NCBI GenBank assembly: GCA_030428885.1
Contig: JAUIEJ010000003.1
Location: 407,484-471,483, forward strand
From: Gemmatimonadota bacterium
GTDB lineage: Bacteria > Gemmatimonadota > Gemmatimonadetes > Longimicrobiales > Gaopeijiaceae
Direction: 5' to 3'
DNA length: 64,000 nucleotides
Shown piece by piece: positions 51,987 through 60,592 of this stretch (the stretch's first letter is position 1; each line of letters opens with the position of its first letter). The notes beneath the pieces are model-generated. The model was not told the DNA's origin. It did not search any database and saw only the letters and a list, made by a program, of their open reading frames with translations. The position numbers and the translations under genes are program-made.

Positions 51987-52471
51987 GCATCCTCCGGCCG
52001 GAGACGCCACAGGGCCGTGACCTCGGCCACCCGCCGGCCCTCGGCGTCGTGGATCTCGGCCCGGACCTCCCGCTCCGTCTCTTCGGCCACGGGCTCGGGA
52101 ACCACGCGACAGGTGGCCACCACCCGGCCCCGTGCCTTGTGGTGGAAGCGGGTCTCCAGGCGCACCACGATGGAGCGCACGCCCCGGGGAAGGGCGGTGA
52201 GAAGCGCCAAGCCGCTGGCCAGTTCCCCCACGTTGGTGAGGGCCACGGCGTGGATGGAGTCCAGGTGGTTGCGCACCCGGCGCCGATCCCGGAGGGAGAC
52301 CTGGACGAATCCGGGCTCCAGGTGTTCGATGCGGGCCTTCACCGATCCCGAATAGGGGACCCGCCGGGCCAGCAGGAACGAGAAGAGGCGCCGCCCCCCC
52401 GGGAGGGGCGAGAGGCGGTCCCAGAGATCCAGGAGTCGCTGGGCCAGGGGAGAAGGCGGAGGCGAGGACAT
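51983..52471 (-). CDS. DUF4442/hotdog thioesterase-like protein
   Basis: 162 residues, hotdog-fold signs: long opening helix, PYSGSVKARIEHLEPGFVQV, RRVRNHLDSIHAVALTNVGELASGLAL and a final strand-rich part. This pattern is DUF4442/PaaI-like, a group of probable acyl-CoA thioesterases. Coupled (GTGA) to the nitronate monooxygenase-like enzyme. Divergent from the NTF2-like gene. Confidence 0.82.
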   Translation of the reverse strand: MSSPPPSPLAQRLLDLWDRLSPLPGGRRLFSFLLARRVPYSGSVKARIEHLEPGFVQVSLRDRRRVRNHLDSIHAVALTNVGELASGLALLTALPRGVRSIVVRLETRFHHKARGRVVATCRVVPEPVAEETEREVRAEIHDAEGRRVAEVTALWRLRPEDA

Positions 52472-52612
52472 CGACACACGGTCGAGCCGCCGGAGTCGGG
52501 AGGCAAGGAGGGGGGCCCACCGGCCGGTGTTGGCCCCGCCCGGGGCCCGTGCCAGATTGTGCCACGCGCCGGAGGTCGGCGCAGACCGGAATCCAGGATG
52601 GAGGCGAAGACG

Positions 52613-53101
52613 ATGCGGAGATGGGGTTGGAGTGCCGGCGCGGCGCTGGCCGTGGTCCTGAGCGCGGCGCCGGCGGCGGGCCAGATGCCCTCGGCCGACG
52701 AGGACGCGGTGCTGCAGGTGGTGCAGGACCTCTTCGACGGCATGCGGGAGAAGGACGAAGGGCTGCTCCGGGGCGTCTGGCATCCCGAAGCCCGACTCCA
52801 GACCGCCGGAGTCGACGGCCAGGGGGCGCCGCGTCTCGCGTCCACCCCCGTGGACGGATTCGTCCAGGGCGTGCTCTCGTCGGAGGCCCATCTCGACGAG
52901 GTGACCTTCGACGAGGTCGTGCGCATCGACGGGCGGCTCGCCACGGCGTGGGTGCCCTACAACCTCTTCGTGAACGGCGCTTTCCAGCACTGCGGCGTCG
53001 ACGCCCTCCAACTGATCCTCACCGGCGACGGCTGGAAGATCTTCCAGCTCACCGACACCCGGACCCGGGACGGGTGCGACCCGGAGCGGCGCGGCCCCTG
53101 A
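52613..53101 (+). CDS. Secreted NTF2/SnoaL-like protein
   Basis: 162 residues with signal peptide (MRRWGWSAGAALAVVLSAAP ... AAGQ). The remainder is one cone-shaped NTF2-like domain (DUF4440/lumazine-binding type): VLQVVQDLFDGMREKDEGLL, then LLTAGV-like and TAWVPYNLFVNGAFQHCGVD with strands to the end. GGAGG at 52600-52604 places the start at 52613, eight bases on, rather than at the in-frame ATG 52598. Members bind small ligands or are enzymes; function open. Confidence 0.82.
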   Translation: MRRWGWSAGAALAVVLSAAPAAGQMPSADEDAVLQVVQDLFDGMREKDEGLLRGVWHPEARLQTAGVDGQGAPRLASTPVDGFVQGVLSSEAHLDEVTFDEVVRIDGRLATAWVPYNLFVNGAFQHCGVDALQLILTGDGWKIFQLTDTRTRDGCDPERRGP

Positions 53102-53145
53102 CCTCGTCTCCCCCTCCGGACGGCGCGGCGGCTCCGCCCCCCGTC

Positions 53146-54510
53146 GTGCGGCCCGGCCACTTCGTGCCCCGGCGCGAAGAGTTGCGGGAGCTGGGGGCCC
53201 TGGCCGTCCCCGTGGCCGTGGCCCAGGTGGGCCTCATGTTCCAGGGCGTGGTGGACTCCATCATGGTGGGCCGGGTCTCCCCCCGGGACCTGGCCGCCGT
53301 GGCCCTGGGCAACGTCTACTTCTTCGCCGCGGTGGTGTTCGGCATGGGGGTGCTGTTCGCCCTGGACCCGGTGGTGTCGCAGGCGCTGGGGGCCCGGGAC
53401 GAGGAAGGGGTGGCCCGGGGCACCCAGCGGGGGGTGGTCCTTGCCCTGGGTCTCACCGTCCTGGCCACGGTGGCCCTCCTCCCGGCCGAGCCCGTGCTCC
53501 GGGCCCTGCGCCAGCCCGCCGAGGTGGTGCCGGTGGCGGCGGGCTACGCCCGGGCCAGCATCCTGGGGGTGCTGCCGTTCTACCTCTACATCGTCCAGCG
53601 CCAGACCCTCCAGGCCATGGGTCGGCTGCGGCCGGTGCTGGTGGCCATCCTGGTGGCCAACGTGGCCAACGTTCTCTTCAACTGGACCCTGATCTTCGGT
53701 CACCTGGGCTTTCCCGCCATGGGCGCCGTGGGATCGGGGTGGGCGTCGTCGGGATCGCGCATCGTCATGGCCGGCTGCATCGCCGCCTTCGCCTGGCCCC
53801 ATCTCCGGCCCTATCTGCGTCCCGTGCGCCCGGAGGTGTTCCGGGGTGCGCCCCTGGTGCGCATGCTCCGCATCGGCGCGCCCACCGGGGTCCAGCTCCA
53901 GCTCGAGTTCGGCGCCTTCGCCACGGCGGGGCTGGCCATGGGCCTCCTGGGCACGGTGGCCGTGGCGGGGCACCAGGTGGCCCTGAACCTGGCGTCCCTC
54001 ACCTTCATGGTGCCCGTGGGGGTGGCCCAGGCCGCCGCCGTCCTGGTGGGTCGAGCCGTGGGGCGGGAGGATCCCTGGGGCGCCCGGCGGGCGGCCGGGG
54101 CGGGAATCCTGGTGGGGGCCGGCTTCATGACCCTCACGGCCCTGACGTTCCTGACCCTCCCCGGTCCCCTGGCTCGGCTCTATTCGCCCGACGCCGCCGT
54201 CATCGCCCTGGGCGCCTCCCTCCTGCCCATCGCCGGGCTGTTCCAGGTGGCCGACGGCATCCAGGTGGTGGCGGCGGCGGCCCTCCGGGGCATCGGCGAC
54301 ACCCGGGTGCCCATGCTCGTGAATCTGCTGGGGTTCTGGGGTGTGGGACTCCCGGTGGGCCTCCTGCTGGCCTTCCGGGCCGGCATGGGTCCGCCCGGAA
54401 TGTGGTGGGGACTGGCCGTGGGGCTGGTGGCCGTGGCCGGAATGCTCCTGCGACGGGTGCGGGTGCGGTTCGGTCGGGACCTGCGGCGCCTCGTCTTCGA
54501 CACCCATTGA
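53146..54510 (+). CDS. MATE-family multidrug/cation efflux transporter
   Basis: 454 residues with twelve hydrophobic segments. Family features are FQGVVDSIMVGRVSPRDLAAVALG in the first pair and, in the second half, VAGHQVALNLASLTFMVPVGVAQAAAVLVGRAVG. Exports drugs and cationic compounds against Na+ or H+. The start is uncertain: GTG at 53146 or 53164, or a CTG at 53098 overlapping the preceding stop (CTGA), which would add a Pro-rich tail. None has a clear ribosome-binding site. Confidence 0.92.
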   Translation: MRPGHFVPRREELRELGALAVPVAVAQVGLMFQGVVDSIMVGRVSPRDLAAVALGNVYFFAAVVFGMGVLFALDPVVSQALGARDEEGVARGTQRGVVLALGLTVLATVALLPAEPVLRALRQPAEVVPVAAGYARASILGVLPFYLYIVQRQTLQAMGRLRPVLVAILVANVANVLFNWTLIFGHLGFPAMGAVGSGWASSGSRIVMAGCIAAFAWPHLRPYLRPVRPEVFRGAPLVRMLRIGAPTGVQLQLEFGAFATAGLAMGLLGTVAVAGHQVALNLASLTFMVPVGVAQAAAVLVGRAVGREDPWGARRAAGAGILVGAGFMTLTALTFLTLPGPLARLYSPDAAVIALGASLLPIAGLFQVADGIQVVAAAALRGIGDTRVPMLVNLLGFWGVGLPVGLLLAFRAGMGPPGMWWGLAVGLVAVAGMLLRRVRVRFGRDLRRLVFDTH

Positions 54511-54540
54511 ACTTCCGCGCCGGCCCCGGGTAGCGCGCCC

Positions 54541-55161
54541 ATGGTCCAGCTTCCCCTGTTCCCACTTCCGGTGGTGCTGTTTCCCGGCGCCGTCATGCCG
54601 CTCCACATCTTCGAGCCCCGCTACCGTCGCATGGTGGCGCGCTGCCTGGAGTTCGATCGGCGCTTCGGGTTGATCCACCACGACGCCGACGAACAGGGAC
54701 CGTTTCTCAACGAGACCGACCGGGTGGGCTGCGTGGCCGAGATCGAGCGGTTCCAGCCCCTTCCCGAGGGACGCTCCCTGATCCGCATCCGGGGCGTGCA
54801 CCGGTTCCGCATCGTCACGGGGTTGGACGAGTCTCCCGAGCCCTACTACGAGGCCCGGGTGGCGCCCTACGAAGACCTGGTGCACCCGCGGCGGGACGCC
54901 ATCCAGGCTGTGCGCAACCGCACGCTGGGGCTGCTCCACACCGTCCTGGGCAGCATGACCGAGCCGCCGGACGAGGTGCCCTGTTTCGATCTGGAGCAGG
55001 ACCTGTCCTTCCAGTTGGCGCCTCTGGTGCAGATCGACGGCCGCTGGCACCAGTCCCTCCTGGAACTCCGGGACGAAGCGTACCGGCTCGAACGGCTGGA
55101 CGCCGTCTTCCAGGCGGCGGTGGACCACGCCGGCTCGAGCGAAGAGGAGGATGTGGCGTGA
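54541..55161 (+). CDS. Lon N-terminal (LON substrate-binding) domain protein
   Basis: 206 residues; stand-alone Lon substrate-binding domain without protease or ATPase. Opening LPLFPLPVVLFPGAVMPLHIFEPRYRRM is the typical N-terminus, followed by GCVAEIERFQPLPEGRSLIRIRG. Function of single-domain forms is uncertain, possibly binding unfolded or specific proteins. GTGA overlap with the next gene. Confidence 0.9.
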   Translation: MVQLPLFPLPVVLFPGAVMPLHIFEPRYRRMVARCLEFDRRFGLIHHDADEQGPFLNETDRVGCVAEIERFQPLPEGRSLIRIRGVHRFRIVTGLDESPEPYYEARVAPYEDLVHPRRDAIQAVRNRTLGLLHTVLGSMTEPPDEVPCFDLEQDLSFQLAPLVQIDGRWHQSLLELRDEAYRLERLDAVFQAAVDHAGSSEEEDVA

Positions 55162-55541
55162 CGGCGATTCCCGACGTGGGCCCGGCTCCGTCGCTGCCCG
55201 AGGGCGGCGCCCCTCCCTGGGTGGAGACCCGGCCCGGGGCGGTCTTCTTTCTGAACGCCCTCCTGGCCGCACCCGTGGTCATGGCCCTCTACCCGTGGAT
55301 GTTGCGGTGGGTGCTCCGCACCGCGGGGGTCCTGGACCGACCGAGCCGGATCCTGGATCCGGTCCCCGCCGTGGCGGCCCACGTGGCGCCGGTGGTGGGC
55401 TGGCTGGCGCTGCCGGCCCTGGTGTTCACTGTGTACGGGCTGCGCATCGTCGACCGGCGCTGGGCCCGGGTGCTCCTGGCCGCCTTCGCCCTCGCCCACC
55501 TGGGCACCCTGGTCTACACGGTGTCGAGGTGGCTCGGGTAG
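55158..55541 (+). CDS. Small membrane protein, unknown
   Basis: 127 residues with three hydrophobic segments (AVFFLNALLAAPVVMALYPW, VAPVVGWLALPALVFTVYGL, VLLAAFALAHLGTLVYTVS). No family recognised. GTG start in a GTGA overlap with the Lon-N-domain gene, so they are co-translated. Converges with murB with ten bases between stops. Confidence 0.6.
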   Translation: MTAIPDVGPAPSLPEGGAPPWVETRPGAVFFLNALLAAPVVMALYPWMLRWVLRTAGVLDRPSRILDPVPAVAAHVAPVVGWLALPALVFTVYGLRIVDRRWARVLLAAFALAHLGTLVYTVSRWLG

Positions 55542-55551
55542 GGGTGGGGCG

Positions 55552-56493
55552 TCACTCGAAGCCCAGCAGGCCGATCTCCACCTCCAGGGCGTAGCCCGTC
55601 TCCCGGAGCACCGTCTCCCGGGCCAGATCCATGAGCCCGCGCACTTCCGCCGCCGTGGCCCCCCCGAGATTCACGATGATGTTGGCGTGTTTGTGGAAGA
55701 TCTGGGCGGCCCCGAGGACCCGACCCTTGAGTCCGCACTGGTCGATGAGGCGACCGGCGCCCATGCCCTCGATCTTCTTGAAGATGGACCCGGCCGAGGG
55801 GTAGAGCCACAGATCGGGGTGGCGGTCGTCGCGCCACCGGAGGTTGGCCCGCACCACCTCCCGCAGGGCGTCCACCGGCGCCGGCTCCAGCTCGAAGTCG
55901 GCGCTGAGGACCACGTCGGGACGGTGGTGCAGGATGGAGTCGTCGTACCCGAACTCGAAGTAGTCCCGCTCCACCCGGCGCCGCTCCCCCTGGGCGGTCA
56001 CGATTTCGGCGCCCACCACCACCTCCTCCACGAAGCATGTCCGGCTCCGGTCCGGCGAGAGAAAGTGGAGGTTCTGCCAGAGGGCGCCCCCCACCGACGA
56101 CGGGATGCCCACGTAGTGATGGAGTCCCCCGAGACCCCGGGCCACGGTGAGGTCGGTGAGGTCGGGAAAGGTGCGGACGCCGGCGCCGGCGCGAAGGGTG
56201 ACGTCGTCGAGCCACTCCACGCCGCCGATCTCGCTCCGGATCACCACCCCCCGGACACCGGCATCGGCCACGAGGACGTTGGCGCCGGCCCCCAGAATCG
56301 TCCACGGCACGCCGGCGTCGCGCACGATCTGGAGCGCCGCCACCATCTCGTCGGGCGTCGTGACCCGGACCAGGAGGTCGGCGGGGCCCCCGATGCGAAA
56401 CGTCGTGAGCGGGGCCAGGGGCGTGTCCAGGCCGGCGCGCCCCGGGGGGAACGCGCGGGCCAGTTCCTCCACCGCGGCGCGGAATCGGGACAT
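55552..56493 (-). CDS. murB: UDP-N-acetylenolpyruvoylglucosamine reductase
   Basis: Reduces UDP-GlcNAc-enolpyruvate to UDP-MurNAc with FAD and NADPH in peptidoglycan synthesis; cytoplasmic. 313 residues. FAD domain: TTFRIGGPADLLV and ILGAGANVLVAD. Substrate domain: VGIPSSVGGALWQN, the proton-donor serine in SAGSIFKK, then GRLIDQCGLKG and FHKHANIIVNLGGAT. The GSIFKK-without-P wording is close to the usual GSFFKNP. It lies with other wall genes in the window only loosely. Confidence 0.95.
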   Translation of the reverse strand: MSRFRAAVEELARAFPPGRAGLDTPLAPLTTFRIGGPADLLVRVTTPDEMVAALQIVRDAGVPWTILGAGANVLVADAGVRGVVIRSEIGGVEWLDDVTLRAGAGVRTFPDLTDLTVARGLGGLHHYVGIPSSVGGALWQNLHFLSPDRSRTCFVEEVVVGAEIVTAQGERRRVERDYFEFGYDDSILHHRPDVVLSADFELEPAPVDALREVVRANLRWRDDRHPDLWLYPSAGSIFKKIEGMGAGRLIDQCGLKGRVLGAAQIFHKHANIIVNLGGATAAEVRGLMDLARETVLRETGYALEVEIGLLGFE

Positions 56494-56539
56494 GCTTCGG
56501 GGGTGGCACGGGGACCGGGGACACGAAGGGCCGAGAAGA

Positions 56540-56568
56540 TAGCGGGCTCCCGGGAGCCCGGGTACCTT
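56540..56568 (+). promoter_or_regulatory. Candidate promoter of the M61 peptidase with an 18-bp palindrome in the spacer
   Basis: TAGCGG (56540-56545) and TACCTT (56563-56568) are 17 bases apart. Between them lies CGGGCTCCCGGGAGCCCG (56543-56560), a perfect 18-bp palindrome. A protein bound there would block polymerase. Expected transcription start about 56575, 30 bases before the ATG. Confidence 0.4.
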
Positions 56569-56604
56569 GGGGGGTTCGAACGACTCCCGACCTGCCGGAT
56601 TGCC

Positions 56605-58449
56605 ATGCGCCTCCCGTCCTTCCTCTTCGCCGTCGTCCTGACCCTCACCGCGACGCCCGGCGCCGCCACCGTCGAGCCCCCTTCCGCCACGCCGCTGCGC
56701 TACCGGATCTCGTTCGAGAATCGGGCCCATCGGGAGGCCCGGGTGCAGCTCCGCATCTCCGACGTGGGGCCCGGCCCGGTGGCCTTGCGCATGGCCCGGA
56801 CCTCGCCGGGTCGGTACGCCCTCCACGAGTTCGCCAAGAACGTGTACGACGTGGTGGTCACCGACGGTCAGGGGCGGGCGGTGCAGGTCGACCGCCCCGA
56901 CCCCCACCAGTGGACCGTGTCCGGGCACGGTGGCGAGATCCGGGTGGCCTACACCCTCTACGCCGACCGGGCCGACGGCACGTACTCCCAGATCGACCAG
57001 AGCCACGCCCACCTGAACGTGCCGGCCACCTTCATGTTCGCCCCCGACCTCCTGGAGCGTCCCGTGGAACTCGCCGTGGACATCCCGGCGGGCAGCGGGT
57101 GGTCGGTGGCGACCCAGTTGGCTCCCACCGACGATCCCGCGGTGTTCCGGGCCCCGGACGGGCACTACTTCATGGACTCGCCCCTGGAGATCGCCGCCCT
57201 GGACCGGCGGAGCTGGACCGTCACCACGGCCCACGGCCCCAAGACCCTCCAGGTGGCCATGCACCACCAGGGCACGCCGGCCGAGGTCGATCGCTACGCC
57301 GACCAGGCCCGGGCCATCACGGCCGAACTGGCGGCGGTGTTCGGCGGGTGGCCGGACTTCGACTTCGAGACCTACACGTTCCTGGCCTGCTACGTCCCGT
57401 GGGCGTCGGGCGACGGCATGGAGCACCGCAACTCCACCGTGCTCACCAGCACGGGGTCGCTGGCCCGCTCCATGACGGGGCTCCTGGGCACGGTGGCCCA
57501 CGAGTTCGTCCACGCCTGGAGCATCGAGCGCATTCGTCCCGCCACCCTGGAGCCCTTCGACTTCGAGGCGGCCAACATGAGCCGGGAGCTGTGGTTCGGG
57601 GAGGGCTTCACCAGCTACCTCGACGACGTGGCCCTGGTGCGGGCCGGGGTCATCGACACCGACGATTTCGTGCGGCGGGTCGGGGGGACGGCGGCCCAGG
57701 TCGTGGCGGCGCCCGGGCGGCGGTTCTTCAGCCCGGTGGAGATGAGCATGCAGGCCCCCTTCACCGATGCGGCCACGTCGGTGGATCCCACGAACCGGGG
57801 CAACACCTTCCTGAGCTACTACACCTACGGCGCGGGCGTGGGCCTGGCCCTGGACCTCACCCTCCGGGGCCGGTTCGACGACGTGACCCTGGACGATCTC
57901 ATGCAGGAGATGTGGCGCCGGCACGGCGACCCCGAACGCCCTTACGACGTGGACGACATCGAGGCGGCCCTGGCGGCCGTCACCGACGACGCCGGGTTCG
58001 CCCGGGACTTCTTCGACGCCTACGTGCGGGGGCGGGAGGCGCCGGACTACGCCGCCCTCTTCCGGGGCGTGGGGGTGGTGTGGGGCGAGGACGACGACGC
58101 CCCGGTGTACCTCTCGGCCGCCTCCCTCCGGTACGAGGACGGGGGCGTGACGGTGGCCTCCAACACCCGGGCCGGCGACCCCCTCTACGAGGCCGGCGTG
58201 GATCGGGGCGATCGCCTCGTCCGGGTCGACGGCGTGGCGCTGGACGGCCCCGACGCCCTGGCCGGGATCCTGGAGGGCGCGGCGCCCGGCGACCGCCTCC
58301 AGGTGACGGTGGAGGGGCGGGGCGCCTCCCGCACCGTGGCCGTGGAGGTGCAGCGCCGCCCCGCGTGGTCGGCGGCCGTGGATCCCGATGCGCCCTCGGA
58401 GGCGGTCCGCCGCCGGACCGACTGGGTCGCGTCGAAGGCGGGACGATGA
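56605..58449 (+). CDS. M61 glycyl aminopeptidase-like metallopeptidase with PDZ domain
   Basis: 614 residues, secreted (signal peptide MRLPSFLFAVVLTLTATPG). N-terminal beta domain (about 30-180). The gluzincin core has GTVAHEFVHAWSIERIRP with zinc motif HEFVH at 299-303 and the third ligand glutamate in LWFGEGFTSYLDD. A PDZ domain lies near 505-575 (AGVDRGDRLVRVDGVALDG). This matches the M61 family (Sphingomonas glycyl aminopeptidase), which favours Gly/Ala N-termini. Coupled by ATGA to the DinB gene. Confidence 0.92.
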   Translation: MRLPSFLFAVVLTLTATPGAATVEPPSATPLRYRISFENRAHREARVQLRISDVGPGPVALRMARTSPGRYALHEFAKNVYDVVVTDGQGRAVQVDRPDPHQWTVSGHGGEIRVAYTLYADRADGTYSQIDQSHAHLNVPATFMFAPDLLERPVELAVDIPAGSGWSVATQLAPTDDPAVFRAPDGHYFMDSPLEIAALDRRSWTVTTAHGPKTLQVAMHHQGTPAEVDRYADQARAITAELAAVFGGWPDFDFETYTFLACYVPWASGDGMEHRNSTVLTSTGSLARSMTGLLGTVAHEFVHAWSIERIRPATLEPFDFEAANMSRELWFGEGFTSYLDDVALVRAGVIDTDDFVRRVGGTAAQVVAAPGRRFFSPVEMSMQAPFTDAATSVDPTNRGNTFLSYYTYGAGVGLALDLTLRGRFDDVTLDDLMQEMWRRHGDPERPYDVDDIEAALAAVTDDAGFARDFFDAYVRGREAPDYAALFRGVGVVWGEDDDAPVYLSAASLRYEDGGVTVASNTRAGDPLYEAGVDRGDRLVRVDGVALDGPDALAGILEGAAPGDRLQVTVEGRGASRTVAVEVQRRPAWSAAVDPDAPSEAVRRRTDWVASKAGR

Positions 58450-58901
58450 GCCGGGCCGCCGAGTTCCGGGCCGTGTTCCTCCGGGATCTGGACCGCCTGG
58501 CCGACGAAGTGCGGGCCTATCCCGACGACGCGGCGCCGTGGCGCACCGCCGGGGCCATCGCCAACAGCGGCGGCACCCTGGCCCTCCACCTCGCCGGCAA
58601 CCTCCAGCATTTCGTGGGCGCGGTGGTGGGCGGGTCCGGGTACGTGCGGGACCGGGAGCGGGAGTTCGCCGCGCGGGGACTGTCCCGGGAGGCCCTCCTG
58701 GACGAAATCGCCGCGGCGCGCCGGGCCGTAGACGACGCCCTGAGTGGCCTCTCCGATCAGGCCCTGGACGCCCCGTGGACCGGGGGCGGCCCCCTTCCGG
58801 CGGGGTCCAGCGTGGGCCACATGCTCCTCCACCTGTCGGGGCACCTCATGTACCACACGGGGCAGGTGAACTACCACCGGCGGCTGCCGGCCGACGGCTG
58901 A
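58446..58901 (+). CDS. DinB-like (DUF1572) four-helix protein
   Basis: 151 residues, cytoplasmic. DinB superfamily layout of four helices with three metal-ligand histidines: LALHLAGNLQHFVG and HLSGHLMYHTGQVNYH. Relatives are metal-dependent thiol transferases or of unknown role. Overlaps the M61 gene (ATGA) although the products act in different compartments. Only 3 bases separate it from the convergent amidohydrolase. Confidence 0.85.
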   Translation: MSRAAEFRAVFLRDLDRLADEVRAYPDDAAPWRTAGAIANSGGTLALHLAGNLQHFVGAVVGGSGYVRDREREFAARGLSREALLDEIAAARRAVDDALSGLSDQALDAPWTGGGPLPAGSSVGHMLLHLSGHLMYHTGQVNYHRRLPADG

Positions 58902-58904
58902 GGC

Positions 58905-60524
58905 TCAGCCCTCACCGCGGCGCAACACCCGCCCCGGGCGCACGTCCACGAAGGCGCCGTCGTCCACGGTCACCACGCCGTTGACCACCACCCACGGAAT
59001 CCCCGCCGGATACTGGTGGGGGTCCTGGAAGGTGGCCCGGTCTTCGACGGTGTCGGGGTCGAAGACCACCAGGTCGGCGAAGGCCCCCGGGGCGATGCGG
59101 CCCCGCTCGGGCAGGCCCATGCGGTCGGCGGGGAGCGAGGTCATCTTCCGTACGGCCTCCTCGAGTCCCAGCACGCCCCGCTCCCGGACGTAGCGGGACA
59201 GCACCCGGGGGAAGGTGCCGTACCAGCGGGGGTGGGGATGCCCTTCTCCCGGCTGGGTGAGGCGGCCGTCCGACGCCACGGCGGTGAAGGGGTGGGCCAG
59301 GATGGCCTCCACGTCGCCCTCGTCCAGGGCGTGGTAGATGGCCGACGCTCCGCCCCGGCGCATGGCCTCCACAACGAGTCGTGCCCCGGTGGCCGGGGTG
59401 GGCTCCAGGCCCTCCCTCCGGGCCCAATCCAGAAGGGTGCCCCCCTCCAGGGAGGGGTCCCATTCCACCCGCGCGAACTGGACCCGGGAGAGATCGTTCC
59501 CGCCCCGGTCGTTGACGATGGCCCACTCGATGTCGGCCAGGATCGAGTCGGCCAGAACCGGATCGTCCAGGCGCCGAAGGAACGCCTCGTCGCCTCCGGC
59601 CTGGGCCCACGCCGGCACCAGGATCGAGATGCCCGTGTAGGTGGCGGTGTAGGGGTACTGATCGATCATGGCGTCGGTGCCCGCGGCCCGGGCCGAGTCC
59701 ACCATGGCCAGGGTGGTGGCCGCCTGACCCCAGAGGGGCTGCCCCACGATCTTGTGATGGGTCAACACCACGGGGATCCCGGCGAGCCGTCCGATTTCCA
59801 ACGCCTCCGACACCCCGTCCAGAAGGCTGAGTCCCGGCGTGCGCCCGATGCCCTCCTCCCGGAGGTGGGAGGTGTAGAAGCCGCCGGAGTCGGCGGCCAC
59901 CCGACTCAGGGCCACCACCTCGTCGAGCTCGGAGAAGGCGCCGGGGAGGTACTTGAGGCCCGTGGAGATGCCGAAGGCGCCCTGGCCCATGGCTTCGCCC
60001 ACCAGGCGCTGCATCTCGTCGAGCTCGGCGTCGGTGGGGGCCCGGTTCTCCAGCTCCATCACCGCCCGGCGCACGCTGTTGTGCCCCACCAGGAACGCCA
60101 CGTTCATCCCCACGCCCAGGGACTCGGCCTCGGCGAGGTAGGGGGCCAGGGGCAGGGGCCCGCCGCCGTCGGGGGCGCCCAGGGCGGTGGTCACGCCCTG
60201 GCGCACGTGGCTTTCGGCCGACGGCAGACGGAGCAGGGGGTCCAGGTGGGTGTGGAGATCCACGAAGCCCGGCGCCACCACCAGGCCCGTGGCGTCCACG
60301 GTCCGGACGGCGTCGGCCCCCGAGAGGTCGCCCACGTCGACGATGCGGTCGCCCCGCACCCCCACGTCCGCCGCCCGGCCCGGGGCTCCCGTGCCGTCCA
60401 CCACGGTGCCTCCGGCGATGACGAGATCGTAGGGCGCGGGCTCGGCGCACGCGCCCAGGAAGGGAAGGAGTCCGGCGGCGGCCAGGGCGAGGGGACGGAG
60501 GCGGGGGCGGGGACGACGGGTCAC
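58905..60524 (-). CDS. N-acyl-D-amino-acid deacylase-like amidohydrolase, lipoprotein
   Basis: 539 residues. Lipobox LGAC (Cys 26) predicts membrane anchoring. Metal-dependent amidohydrolase barrel: GFVDLHTHLDPLLR with the HxH pair, GISTGLKYLPG, HLREEGIG, HHKIVG and the catalytic-Asp segment VASDGRLTQPGEGHPHPRWYG with FPRVLSRYVRE. This order is that of D-aminoacylases and N-acyl-D-glutamate deacylases, releasing D-amino acids from N-acyl forms; the small N- and C-terminal beta domain ends in RVLRRGEG. GTG start with GGAG six bases upstream. Confidence 0.92.
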   Translation of the reverse strand: MTRRPRPRLRPLALAAAGLLPFLGACAEPAPYDLVIAGGTVVDGTGAPGRAADVGVRGDRIVDVGDLSGADAVRTVDATGLVVAPGFVDLHTHLDPLLRLPSAESHVRQGVTTALGAPDGGGPLPLAPYLAEAESLGVGMNVAFLVGHNSVRRAVMELENRAPTDAELDEMQRLVGEAMGQGAFGISTGLKYLPGAFSELDEVVALSRVAADSGGFYTSHLREEGIGRTPGLSLLDGVSEALEIGRLAGIPVVLTHHKIVGQPLWGQAATTLAMVDSARAAGTDAMIDQYPYTATYTGISILVPAWAQAGGDEAFLRRLDDPVLADSILADIEWAIVNDRGGNDLSRVQFARVEWDPSLEGGTLLDWARREGLEPTPATGARLVVEAMRRGGASAIYHALDEGDVEAILAHPFTAVASDGRLTQPGEGHPHPRWYGTFPRVLSRYVRERGVLGLEEAVRKMTSLPADRMGLPERGRIAPGAFADLVVFDPDTVEDRATFQDPHQYPAGIPWVVVNGVVTVDDGAFVDVRPGRVLRRGEG

Positions 60525-60563
60525 GGGGGACTCCGGGCGGACGGGGGGGACGGGCCACGGGCC

Positions 60564-60592
60564 ACGCTATCGCCCCGGGCGATTCCCGGCCA
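60564..60592 (-). promoter_or_regulatory. Candidate promoter of the D-aminoacylase gene
   Basis: Minus strand TGGCCG (60592-60587), 17-base spacer, TAGCGT (60569-60564); expected leader about 33 bases. The same TGGCCG and spacing precede the POT transporter, but GGCC is very common here. Confidence 0.35.
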
